From positions 1 through 64,000 of the forward strand of contig NZ_SLWU01000006.1 of the NCBI RefSeq assembly GCF_004345675.1: a DNA stretch of 64,000 bases, given 5' to 3'. Shown one piece after another: positions 42,092 to 50,001 of this stretch. Position numbers and translations under genes: made by a program. The notes below the pieces were generated by a model, which was not told the DNA's origin, ran no database searches, and saw only the letters and a program-made list of their open reading frames with translations. This DNA comes from Caldanaerobacter subterraneus (GTDB lineage: Bacteria; Bacillota; Thermoanaerobacteria; Thermoanaerobacterales; Thermoanaerobacteraceae). Every line of letters starts with the position of its first letter. The first letter of the stretch is position 1.

Positions 42092-43300
42092 TTGCAGTTA
42101 CAGGTCAATTCAGAAGTTGGGAAATTGAAAGCAGTGCTTCTCCACAGGCCCGGTAAAGAATTAGAAAGACTTACTCCAGAGTTTTTGAATGAGCTTTTAT
42201 TTGACGACATCCCATGGCTTAAAAGGATACAGGAAGAGCATGACAGATTTGCAGAGACCTTAAAGGAAAATGGAGTTACTGTATACTACCTGGAAGAGTT
42301 GCTTGAAGAAGTGTTAGAGGATGATGGAATAAAAGAGTTTTTTATATACGACCTTGTCTCTTACATGAATACCTCTCTGGAGATTAAGAAAACAATTACA
42401 AACTTTTTGAGAGAAAAAAGTCCAAAAGAGCTGGTACACTATGCTATCGCCGGGCTTTTGAGAAAAGAGCTTTCTGAAATAAAGCCTCAAACTCTGGTAG
42501 ACTATGTGTACGAAGATTCTCCTTTTTTCATTCCTCCTCTGCCCAACTGCTATTTTATGAGAGACCCTGCAGCAGTCATAGGAGATGGGATAGTGGTAAG
42601 CAGCATGAAGACAAATGCTAGAAAAAGGGAGGCAATGCTTGTAAAGTACGTTTTCAAATATTCCAAGGAGTTCAGGGGAAATCAAAATCAAATGCTTTAC
42701 GATTACAAGGCAGATTATCCAATTGAAGGGGGAGACATACTAGTTTTAAACAAAAAAGTTGTGGCAATTGGCATAAGTGAGAGGACATCTCCTCACGCTG
42801 TGGAAGAAGTTTCATCCTCTCTTTTAGAGAGAGGAGAGGTTGAAAAGATTATTGCCGTTGAAATACCTAAGAAGAGAACTTTTATGCATTTGGATACAGT
42901 TTTTACGATGGTGGATATGGACAAATTCTTAATATACCCGAGCATAAAGGAAAAATTAAAAGTGTACACAATAACTAGAGGAGAAAATGGGAAAATAAAG
43001 GTTAAAGCAGAAGAAAATTTTGTAAAAGTTCTGGAGAATTCTTTGGGGCTTGATAAAGTGACTCTAATAGAGAGTGGGGGAGGTGATGAAATAACAGGGG
43101 CGAGAGAACAGTGGAATGACAGTACTAATACATTGGCTATTGCTCCAGGGGTTGTGATGGCTTATAACAGGAATGAAATAACTAACACGACTTTGAGAGA
43201 GCACGGTATAAAAGTGGTGGAAATAGAGGGTTCTGAGCTTGTCAGAGGGCGGGGAGGCCCAAGATGCATGTCTATGCCTCTTTTAAGAGAGGAAATCTAA
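42092..43300 (+). CDS. arcA: Arginine deiminase
   Basis: Converts arginine to citrulline and ammonia, first step of the ATP-yielding arginine deiminase pathway. The 402-residue product has the substrate motifs FMRDPAAVIGD near residue 160 and HLDTVFTMVD near 267, and the catalytic Cys in RGRGGPRCMSMPL (Cys392). TTG 42092 is chosen: GAGGGGG (42077-42083) lies 8 nt upstream and it gives the usual start LQLQVNSEVGKLK. The ATG at 42059 lies before the predicted transcript start and cannot be used. Confidence 0.94.
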   Translation: MQLQVNSEVGKLKAVLLHRPGKELERLTPEFLNELLFDDIPWLKRIQEEHDRFAETLKENGVTVYYLEELLEEVLEDDGIKEFFIYDLVSYMNTSLEIKKTITNFLREKSPKELVHYAIAGLLRKELSEIKPQTLVDYVYEDSPFFIPPLPNCYFMRDPAAVIGDGIVVSSMKTNARKREAMLVKYVFKYSKEFRGNQNQMLYDYKADYPIEGGDILVLNKKVVAIGISERTSPHAVEEVSSSLLERGEVEKIIAVEIPKKRTFMHLDTVFTMVDMDKFLIYPSIKEKLKVYTITRGENGKIKVKAEENFVKVLENSLGLDKVTLIESGGGDEITGAREQWNDSTNTLAIAPGVVMAYNRNEITNTTLREHGIKVVEIEGSELVRGRGGPRCMSMPLLREEI

Positions 43301-43370
43301 AAAAGCTTTGACTAAAGGATTGAGGATAAGATAAAATATTTTAAGGCAAATTTACAAAAGGAGGATGGCT

Positions 43371-44312
43371 ATGGCATTCAATTTAAAGGGTAGAAGTCTT
43401 CTTACTTTAAAAGAGTACACTCCACAGGAGATAAGGTATCTTTTGGACATTGCGAAACAGGTAAAGGCGGAGAGAAAGGCTGGAATAGTGCATCAGAGGT
43501 TTGTAGGTAAGACTATTGCTTTGATATTTGAAAAAAGGTCAACGAGAACTCGCTGTGCTTTTGAGACTGCCTTTGGAGAAGAAGGAGGGCATCCGGTATT
43601 TCTGTCTACAGATGACATACAGTTAGGGGCAAAAGAGTCAATTGAGGACACCGCAAGAGTTTTAGGCAGAATGTTTGATGCGATAGAGTTCAGAGGTTTC
43701 AAGCAGGAGACAGTGGAGATCCTAGCTAAGTATGCCGGGGTCCCTGTATACAATGGTTTGACTGATGAGTATCATCCAACTCAGGTGTTAGCCGATTTGA
43801 TGACAATAGAAGAGGAATTTGGCAGTTTAAAGGGAAGAAAACTTGTATTTGTAGGAGACGGAAGAAACAATATGGCTAATACTCTGGCTATAGGTTGTGC
43901 AAAAATGGGCATGCACTATGTGATAAATTCACCAAAGGAGCTCTGGCCTTCGGAGTCCTTTATAAAGGAAATTAAAGATATGGCCGCAGAAAATGGAGGA
44001 ACTTTCGAACTCACAAGTGTACCTGGAGAAGGTCTTGAAGGAGCAGATGCCATCTATACTGACGTGTGGGCTTCAATGGGAGAAGAAGCAAAGGCAGAGG
44101 AAAGGGAAAAGCTTTTAAGACCATATCAGGTGAATGAGGAAATGATGAAAAAGACAGGAAGAGATGACACGATATTCTTGCATTGTTTACCGGCGGTGAA
44201 AGGGCAAGAAGTCACTTTTGAGGTTATAGAAGGCAAGCAATCAAGAGTTTGGGACCAAGCAGAGAATAGAAAACACACCATTAAGGCTGTTCTGATTGCT
44301 ACTTTGCTTTAA
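43371..44312 (+). CDS. arcB: Ornithine carbamoyltransferase (catabolic)
   Basis: A 313-residue enzyme that, in this operon, splits citrulline with phosphate to ornithine and carbamoyl phosphate. The carbamoyl-phosphate loop STRTRCAFE (near residues 54-62), HPTQVLADLMT (near 131), and the ornithine loop HCLPAVKG (near 270) are intact. ATG 43371 is 6 nt after AAGGAGG; ATG 43365 touches it. It lies between arcA and arcC, so catabolic use is favoured over arginine synthesis. Confidence 0.95.
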   Translation: MAFNLKGRSLLTLKEYTPQEIRYLLDIAKQVKAERKAGIVHQRFVGKTIALIFEKRSTRTRCAFETAFGEEGGHPVFLSTDDIQLGAKESIEDTARVLGRMFDAIEFRGFKQETVEILAKYAGVPVYNGLTDEYHPTQVLADLMTIEEEFGSLKGRKLVFVGDGRNNMANTLAIGCAKMGMHYVINSPKELWPSESFIKEIKDMAAENGGTFELTSVPGEGLEGADAIYTDVWASMGEEAKAEEREKLLRPYQVNEEMMKKTGRDDTIFLHCLPAVKGQEVTFEVIEGKQSRVWDQAENRKHTIKAVLIATLL

Positions 44313-44334
44313 TTTAAACTTAGGGGAGAAAGGT

Positions 44335-45276
44335 ATGAGAGAGAGAGTTGTTGTGGCTTTAGGAGGCAACGCCCTGCAGGATGTGAACACCCCTCCTACT
44401 GCAGAGGCGCAGATGGAAGTCGTGAGGAGGACAGCTGGGTATCTTGCTGATATTATTGAAAGAGGATATTCCATAGTTATAACCCATGGAAATGGGCCTC
44501 AGGTGGGCAACATAGTGATACAGAATGAAGTGGCATCGAAGATTGTACCTGCAATGCCTTTTGATGTGTGTGGCGCAGAAAGCCAGGGAATGATAGGCTA
44601 TATGATACAGCAGGCTTTGGGAGAAGTGTTGAAGGAGAGAAATATAAAAAAAGAAGTTGCTACTGTAATAACTCAGGTGGTAGTTGATAAAAACGATCCT
44701 GCATTTAAAAAGCCTACTAAGCCGATTGGGCCTTTTTACACAAAAGAAGAAGCAGAAATACTCATGAGAGAAAAAGGCTATGAGATGGTGGAAGATAGTG
44801 GAAGGGGCTATAGGAGAGTTGTTCCTTCCCCTGACCCTAAAGAAATAGTGGAAATTAACACGATAAAATTGCTAGAGAAAAATGGCGTAATAGTTATAAC
44901 AGTGGGAGGAGGAGGAATTCCGGTTATTAGAGAGAATGGCAAATTAAAAGGAGTTGCAGCAGTAATTGACAAAGATTTGGCTTCTGAAAAATTGGCAGAG
45001 GATATAGATGCAGATGTGCTCTTGATTTTAACAGCTGTAGAAAAAGTTGCAATAAATTACAACAAGCCAAATCAAAAGTTTTTGGACAGGATGACAGTTG
45101 AAGAGGCTATAAAGTACATGGAAGAGGGACATTTTGCTCCTGGCAGCATGTATCCCAAAGTAAAGGCTGCAGTTAGATTCGCAAAGTCAAAAGTGGGAAG
45201 GCGCGCAATAATAACTTCTCTGGATAAAGCCGTAGAGGCTTTAGAAGGCAAAGCAGGGACTGTGATAACCCTGTAG
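44335..45276 (+). CDS. arcC: Carbamate kinase
   Basis: A 313-residue kinase that transfers phosphate from carbamoyl phosphate to ADP, giving ATP, CO2 and ammonia. The N-terminal VVVALGGNALQ and the HGNGPQVGN nucleotide loop (near residue 48) are family marks, as are the GGGGIPVI segment near 204 and the C-terminal ITSLDKAVEAL-like helix. Last gene of arcABC. No arginine/ornithine antiporter gene is adjacent. Confidence 0.96.
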   Translation: MRERVVVALGGNALQDVNTPPTAEAQMEVVRRTAGYLADIIERGYSIVITHGNGPQVGNIVIQNEVASKIVPAMPFDVCGAESQGMIGYMIQQALGEVLKERNIKKEVATVITQVVVDKNDPAFKKPTKPIGPFYTKEEAEILMREKGYEMVEDSGRGYRRVVPSPDPKEIVEINTIKLLEKNGVIVITVGGGGIPVIRENGKLKGVAAVIDKDLASEKLAEDIDADVLLILTAVEKVAINYNKPNQKFLDRMTVEEAIKYMEEGHFAPGSMYPKVKAAVRFAKSKVGRRAIITSLDKAVEALEGKAGTVITL

Positions 45277-45357
45277 AAAAAATTTTGTAAAACTATTGAC
45301 AAACAAATAGAAAGGTGAGAAAATAAAAATAACCAATTGAATATTTGATTGAAAGTA

Positions 45358-45476
45358 AAATCTTCGGGGCAGAGTGGAATTCCCGACCGGCAGTGAAAGC
45401 CTGCGAGCCGCATATGCGGTTGACTCGGTGAAATTCCGAGGCCGACGGTAAAAGTCCGGATGGGAGAAGATTTACT
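45358..45476 (+). promoter_or_regulatory. FMN (RFN) riboswitch
   Basis: The conserved RFN elements are present in order: TCTTCGGGGCAG, AATTCCCGACCGGCAGT, AAGCCTGCGAGC, then GAAATTCCGAGGCCGACGG and AGTCCGGATGGGAGAAGA. The closing stem is AAATCTTC/GAAGATTT. It senses flavin mononucleotide and controls the riboflavin transporter gene downstream. Confidence 0.97.
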
Positions 45477-45506
45477 TTTTTGTGCCTATTTGTGTAAATT
45501 ATTTGT

Positions 45507-45543
45507 AAAAAACCCCTGAAGATTTGTCTTCAGGGGTTTTTTA
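45507..45543 (+). terminator. FMN riboswitch terminator
   Basis: AAAAAACCCCTGAAGA (45507-45522) pairs with TCTTCAGGGGTTTTTT (45527-45542). It sits between the aptamer and ribU; CCCCTGAAGA resembles the complement of the aptamer's TCTTCGGGG start, giving a ready antiterminator switch. Confidence 0.92.
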
Positions 45544-45573
45544 ATAGAAAAAGCAAAAGTTGGAGGTGTATTT

Positions 45574-46158
45574 ATGGAAAAAGTTAAAACACAAGCTTTA
45601 GTAAAGGTAGGTTTTCTTTCAGCTACAGCTTTTATCTTGATGTACTTAGAATTTCAGGTGCCGCTATTTCCGGGGTTTTTGAAGCTTGACTTGAGCGATA
45701 TACCTGCACTGGTAGCTTCTTTTGCGATTGGACCTTTGTATGGGGTGATGGTGGAGCTTATAAAAAACATACTGCACGCAACAATTACTCAATCAGGAGG
45801 TATTGGAGAAATAGCCAACTTTACGGTAGGATCAATTTTTGTGGCAACTGCTGGTTTAATATATCACCTCAATAAAACTCGCAAAACTGCGCTAATCGCT
45901 ATGGCTGTTGCAACTTTGGTTATGTCGGTTTCTGCTTCTTTACTCAATTATTACGTGTTTTTGCCCTTATACCAGAAGGTCATGGGATTTCCTATGGATG
46001 CCATAATAGGGATGGGTAAGATGGCGAATAAAAGGATTGTGGATTTAAAGACTTTGATAGCTTATGGGATTTTACCGTTTAATCTTTTAAAGGGCTTCGT
46101 CATTTCTGCGATTACATTTTTGATTTACAAAAAGATTTCTCCACTTTTTAAAGCTTAG
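45574..46158 (+). CDS. ribU: Riboflavin ECF transporter S component RibU
   Basis: A 194-residue membrane protein with about six segments. FLKLDLSDIPALVASFAIGP (near residues 34-53) is the RibU riboflavin-binding signature, as is KNILHATITQSGGIGEIANF near 70-89. It binds riboflavin and works with the shared ECF ATPase module, not in this window. Control by the FMN riboswitch supports the assignment. Confidence 0.95.
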   Translation: MEKVKTQALVKVGFLSATAFILMYLEFQVPLFPGFLKLDLSDIPALVASFAIGPLYGVMVELIKNILHATITQSGGIGEIANFTVGSIFVATAGLIYHLNKTRKTALIAMAVATLVMSVSASLLNYYVFLPLYQKVMGFPMDAIIGMGKMANKRIVDLKTLIAYGILPFNLLKGFVISAITFLIYKKISPLFKA

Positions 46159-46161
46159 TTT

Positions 46162-46190
46162 AACCCTCTTCCATGAGGGTTTTTATTTTT
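46162..46190 (+). terminator. Terminator after ribU
   Basis: AACCCTC, TTCCAT, GAGGGTTTTTATTTTT. Confidence 0.85.
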
Positions 46191-46241
46191 TACAAAGTTA
46201 GTATATAATAAAGTTATAAGCTGTATGAGGTGACAGGGCGG

Positions 46242-46697
46242 ATGAAAAAATACATCTCAAAGAGCATGGAAGATACCAAAAATTTAGGGGAAAAACTTGG
46301 AAAATTGTTAAAAAAAGGAGATATAGTGCTTCTCTATGGAGATTTGGGCAGCGGGAAGACGGTTTTTGCAAAGGGGATTGGGAAGGGATTAGGTATTGAA
46401 GGTGAAGTGACAAGTCCTACCTTTACTTTGGTCAATGAACACCATGGAAGAGAGAAATTTTATCATTTTGACCTTTACAGGATTGACGATTACGCTGAGC
46501 TTTACGAGATAGGATATGAAGAATATTTTTATAATGAAGCGGTGTGCGCAGTTGAGTGGCCAGAAAGGCTGGGGCCTCTTATTCCAAAGGAGAGGCTAGA
46601 AGTGCTCATTGAAAAAGGTGAAGAGGAGGATTTGAGAATTATAACTTTAAACGCTTTTGGGAAAAGATATGAAGAACTGCTAAAGGAGATGGATTGA
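46242..46697 (+). CDS. tsaE: tRNA t6A synthesis ATPase TsaE
   Basis: A 151-residue ATPase of the t6A tRNA modification complex (with TsaB and TsaD, both encoded just downstream). Walker A LYGDLGSGKTVFAKGI near residues 28-43, SPTFTLVNEH near 57, and the FYHFDLYRIDD segment near 71 are typical. GAGGTGA lies 8 nt before ATG 46242; the GTG at 46230 precedes this spacing. The tsaB start overlaps its stop codon (ATGA-like junction). Confidence 0.95.
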   Translation: MKKYISKSMEDTKNLGEKLGKLLKKGDIVLLYGDLGSGKTVFAKGIGKGLGIEGEVTSPTFTLVNEHHGREKFYHFDLYRIDDYAELYEIGYEEYFYNEAVCAVEWPERLGPLIPKERLEVLIEKGEEEDLRIITLNAFGKRYEELLKEMD

Positions 46698-47389
46698 TGA
46701 AGGTTTTGGCAATTGAGTCTTCTTCCAGGACGGCTGGAGTGGCATTGGTGGATGATAACGGGATAGTTGGCGAGTATTCAATAAACTACCTTAAGCATTC
46801 TGTAATTTTGATGCCAATGATAGATGAACTTTTAAAAAGGTGCGGTGTTTCAATAAGAGACATCACTCATATAGCTGTCTCTGAAGGGCCAGGATCTTTT
46901 ACAGGTTTAAGAATTGGAGCAGCAACAGCAAAAGGATTGGCTCATGCACTTAACATCCCTGTGGTAGGAGTGTCTTCTCTTCTGTCTTTAGCATACAATG
47001 TCAGTGAGTTTGATGGATTGATTTGCCCAATACTGGATGCTTTAAATGGGCAGGTATACGGAATGCTGGTTAGGGGAAAAGATTTTGAGGTGATTGAAAA
47101 GCAAGATGTCTATTCCATAGAAGAGATTTCTAAGATTGTTGAGAATTATTCCGATAAAGTTTTATTTGTGGGAGAAGGAGTAAACGTCTATAAGGATAGT
47201 ATCTATGAAATATTGGGAGATAGAGTTTTATTTGCTAAGGATAAAGACAACATGGCAAGGGCTTCTTCTTTAGGAGAGATCGCTGTCTTAAAGATAAAGA
47301 AAAACGAAATAATAAACTTTTTCGATTTTAAGCCTGTTTATATAAGGAAGTCTGCTGCGGAGATTCGATTTGGGGGCGAGGGGAGTTAA
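46697..47389 (+). CDS. tsaB: tRNA t6A synthesis protein TsaB
   Basis: A 230-residue ASKHA-fold partner of TsaD. The N-terminus VLAIESSSRTAGVAL and the GPGSFTGLRIGAATAKGLA stretch (near residues 65-83) are family marks; the ATP and metal ligands of TsaD are absent, as is normal. Starts at ATG 46697, overlapping the tsaE stop by one base, with AAAGGAG ahead. Confidence 0.94.
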   Translation: MKVLAIESSSRTAGVALVDDNGIVGEYSINYLKHSVILMPMIDELLKRCGVSIRDITHIAVSEGPGSFTGLRIGAATAKGLAHALNIPVVGVSSLLSLAYNVSEFDGLICPILDALNGQVYGMLVRGKDFEVIEKQDVYSIEEISKIVENYSDKVLFVGEGVNVYKDSIYEILGDRVLFAKDKDNMARASSLGEIAVLKIKKNEIINFFDFKPVYIRKSAAEIRFGGEGS

Positions 47390-47392
47390 TTG

Positions 47393-47839
47393 ATGGAAGT
47401 TATTATAAGGCCGATGACAGAAGATGATATAGATGAAGTGATGGAGATAGAGAAGTTGAGTTTTGCTACACCATGGTCTAGAGAAGCTTTTGTGGGAGAG
47501 GTTACAAAGAACAGCTGTGCAAGGTATATAGTGGCAGAGGTTGATAAAAAAGTTGTGGGATACGCTGGCTTTTGGGTGGTGCTGGATGAAGGGCATATAA
47601 CAAACATAGCGGTTCATCCAGAGTACAGAGGTAAAGGAATAGGAAGCAGATTAATGGAAGGGTTGATTGACCTTGCTAAGAAAAACGGTATTACCTCTAT
47701 GACGCTTGAAGTTAGAGAGTCTAACTTAGTTGCCCAAAACCTCTATAAAAAGTTCGGCTTTAAAGCTTTAGGCAGAAGGGAAGGATATTATCAGGATAAC
47801 AATGAAGATGCTATAGTGATGTGGAAATACGATTTGTAG
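47393..47839 (+). CDS. rimI: Ribosomal protein alanine N-acetyltransferase RimI
   Basis: A 148-residue GNAT acetyltransferase. The acetyl-CoA loop is [14 protein letters not shown] (near residues 76-89), with [18 protein letters not shown] near 105. RimI modifies the N-terminus of ribosomal protein S18 in Escherichia coli; here the call rests on family and on the conserved tsaB-rimI-tsaD order. ATG 47393 follows the tsaB stop by 3 nt. Confidence 0.9.
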   Translation: MEVIIRPMTEDDIDEVMEIEKLSFATPWSREAFVGEVTKNSCARYIVAEVDKKVVGYAGFWVVLDEGHITNIAVHPEYRGKGIGSRLMEGLIDLAKKNGITSMTLEVRESNLVAQNLYKKFGFKALGRREGYYQDNNEDAIVMWKYDL

Positions 47840-47850
47840 TGGTGGTGGAA

Positions 47851-48870
47851 ATGGCGAAAGACATTGTAATTTTAGGAATAGAGACTTCCTGCGATGAAAC
47901 GGCTGCGGGGGTTGTGAAAAACGGAAAAGAAGTGCTTTCAAATGTCATATACTCTCAAATAAATGTGCACAAAAAGTACGGCGGTGTGGTGCCTGAAATT
48001 GCATCAAGAAAGCACATTGAGGCGATTTCATTTGTGGTAGAAGAAGCGCTCAATGAGGCGAAGCTAAGCCTTAATGAAGTGGATGCCGTAGCTGCTACAT
48101 ACGGGCCGGGGCTTGTAGGCCCTCTTTTAGTTGGTTTATCTTACGGTAAAGCTTTAGCCTATGCTAAAGGGAAACCTTTCATCGGAGTTAATCACATTGA
48201 CGGGCACATTGCAGCAAATTATATAGGTGGTAATTTAACGCCGCCTTTTGTTTGTCTTGTAGCATCTGGTGGACACAGCCATATAGTTTATGTGAAGGAC
48301 TATGGGGAATATAAGGTAATGGGGAAAACTTTGGATGATGCAGCTGGAGAAGCTTTTGATAAGGTGGCTAGGGCATTGGGATTGGGATATCCCGGAGGTC
48401 CGGCTATTGAAAAAGCTGCAAAGCTTGGGAATATGGAGGCGATCGAGTTTCCAAAGTCTTTTATGGAAGAAGGAAATTTTGATTTCAGTTTTAGCGGGGT
48501 AAAGACTGCTGTTTTGAATTACCTCAACAGGCAGAAGCAAAAGGGAGAAGAAGTAAATATTTATGACGTTGCCGCCAGCTTCCAGAGAAATATAGTGGAG
48601 GTTTTGGTGAAAAAATTGGTGGAGGCAGCGAGGTTTAAAAATGTCAGCAAAGTTTCCATAGCAGGAGGTGTTGCTTCTAACGGCTTCTTAAGGCAAAAAT
48701 TAGAAGAGGATGCGAAAAAGTTTGGGCTTTCTGTCTATTATCCTGAAAAAATTTATTGCACAGACAACGGTGCAATGATAGCTGCAGCTGCCTATTACGA
48801 TTTTGTAAAAGGAAAATTTTCAGGGATGGATTTAAATGCCATTCCATATCTCAAAATTGGGGAAAAGTGA
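47851..48870 (+). CDS. tsaD: tRNA N6-adenosine threonylcarbamoyltransferase TsaD
   Basis: A 339-residue metal enzyme that transfers threonylcarbamoyl to A37 of ANN-decoding tRNAs. [12 protein letters not shown] (near residues 7-18), [13 protein letters not shown] with the metal His (near 50), [13 protein letters not shown] (near 139) and [13 protein letters not shown] (near 272) are all present. Start 47851 gives the standard N-terminus. Last of the t6A cluster. Confidence 0.97.
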   Translation: MAKDIVILGIETSCDETAAGVVKNGKEVLSNVIYSQINVHKKYGGVVPEIASRKHIEAISFVVEEALNEAKLSLNEVDAVAATYGPGLVGPLLVGLSYGKALAYAKGKPFIGVNHIDGHIAANYIGGNLTPPFVCLVASGGHSHIVYVKDYGEYKVMGKTLDDAAGEAFDKVARALGLGYPGGPAIEKAAKLGNMEAIEFPKSFMEEGNFDFSFSGVKTAVLNYLNRQKQKGEEVNIYDVAASFQRNIVEVLVKKLVEAARFKNVSKVSIAGGVASNGFLRQKLEEDAKKFGLSVYYPEKIYCTDNGAMIAAAAYYDFVKGKFSGMDLNAIPYLKIGEK

Positions 48871-48924
48871 TTGTTAGAATTGGGGAAAACTGTCGATAAA
48901 GCAGAAGTTTTGATTTTTTCTGGT

Positions 48925-48987
48925 TGTGGATAACTCTGTGGATATTGTGCTTAACTATATTTCATTTCATTTACTGGAATGAAATGA
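48925..48987. promoter_or_regulatory. Two DnaA-box-like sites and a hairpin
   Basis: TGTGGATAA (48925-48933) is a perfect reverse-strand DnaA box; TGTGGATAT (48937-48945) differs at one base. Just after, TCATTTCATT (48962-48971) pairs with AATGAAATGA (48978-48987) around TACTGG. Confidence 0.55.
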
Positions 48988-49028
48988 GAAAAAAATTTAT
49001 TAAAAATTAAATGTTAAGGGGGATAAAA

Positions 49029-49973
49029 ATGAAAAACATTTTAATGTTTACAAAAGTGAAAGAGGACTACATAAAGGAGATTAAAGACATCATGAAGGAC
49101 TATAAAGTTTTGCATATAGAAGAGGCAAAAGAAGAAGACATTAAAAACACAGAAATTATTATAAGCTTTGATTTTGAATTCCAGCCCAATATTGTAGACA
49201 GAACTCCCAATTTGAGATGGATTCATCTTTTGACCGCTGGAGCAGATACTTTGCCTTTTGAAAAGCTCAAAGAAAAAGGGGTAGTTGTTACTAATTCGAG
49301 AGATGTTCATAAACATCAAATTTCCCAGCAAGTTATAGGGTATATGCTGATGTTTGAAAGAGGACTACACATTTTTGTCAGAAATCAGATGAAAAAGATA
49401 TGGGACAGGTCTGTTGAAGTTTCAGAACTTACAGATAAAATCGCTCTTATAATAGGGGTGGGTAGTATAGGGGAGGAGATTGCAAGATTACTCAGAGAGC
49501 TTGGAATGAAAGTGTATGGGATAAGAAGTTCTGGGAAACCTTCTCCGTATGTAGAAAAAATGTATACCTCTATTGAAAAATGTGATATATTGCCATTAGC
49601 AGACTATGTAATATCTATCCTTCCTCTCACAAAAGAAACATATCATTTGATAGGGAAAAACGTTTTTGACAAAATGAAGAGTGATAGCTTCTTTATAAAT
49701 GTCGGAAGAGGCAAAGTGGTGAATGAAGTGGACCTTATAAATGCCCTCAAAAACAAGACTATAAAAGGAGCTGCATTAGATGTTTTTGAAGAAGAGCCTT
49801 TAAAAGAGGGTAGTCCCTTGTGGGAGATGGAAAATGTTATAATTACTCCTCACATTGCAGGAATTACACCTCATTATATGAAAAGGGCAATGGAAATTTT
49901 GAGGGAAAATCTTATAGCCTACAAAGAAGGAAGGACGATGAGAAATATAGTGGATTTGGACAAGGGTTATTAA
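49029..49973 (+). CDS. D-2-hydroxyacid dehydrogenase family protein
   Basis: A 314-residue NAD-dependent dehydrogenase. The Rossmann loop is IGVGSIGEEIARLLRELG (near residues 144-161); the catalytic region has FINVGRGKVVNEVDL (near 225), DVFEEEPLKEGSPLWEM (near 250) and the His in PHIAGITPHY (near 275). Related to phosphoglycerate/hydroxypyruvate reductases; exact substrate unclear. AAGGGGG lies ahead of the ATG. Converges on the ABC-F gene with a shared terminator. Confidence 0.9.
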   Translation: MKNILMFTKVKEDYIKEIKDIMKDYKVLHIEEAKEEDIKNTEIIISFDFEFQPNIVDRTPNLRWIHLLTAGADTLPFEKLKEKGVVVTNSRDVHKHQISQQVIGYMLMFERGLHIFVRNQMKKIWDRSVEVSELTDKIALIIGVGSIGEEIARLLRELGMKVYGIRSSGKPSPYVEKMYTSIEKCDILPLADYVISILPLTKETYHLIGKNVFDKMKSDSFFINVGRGKVVNEVDLINALKNKTIKGAALDVFEEEPLKEGSPLWEMENVIITPHIAGITPHYMKRAMEILRENLIAYKEGRTMRNIVDLDKGY

Positions 49974-49974
49974 A

Positions 49975-50001
49975 AAGCGGGTTTTTTTACCCGCTTAATT
50001 T
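49975..50001. terminator. Bidirectional terminator between convergent genes
   Basis: AAGCGGGT (49975-49982) pairs with ACCCGCTT (49989-49996), flanked by AATTTTT on the plus side and A-rich sequence on the other. It overlaps the stop codon of the reverse-strand gene. Confidence 0.85.

Noticed and set aside
48892-48899. GTCGATAA resembling a sigma-28 -10 element after tsaD
   Set aside because: The bases 15 nt upstream are GTTA, not TAAA, and the next gene is not a motility gene.
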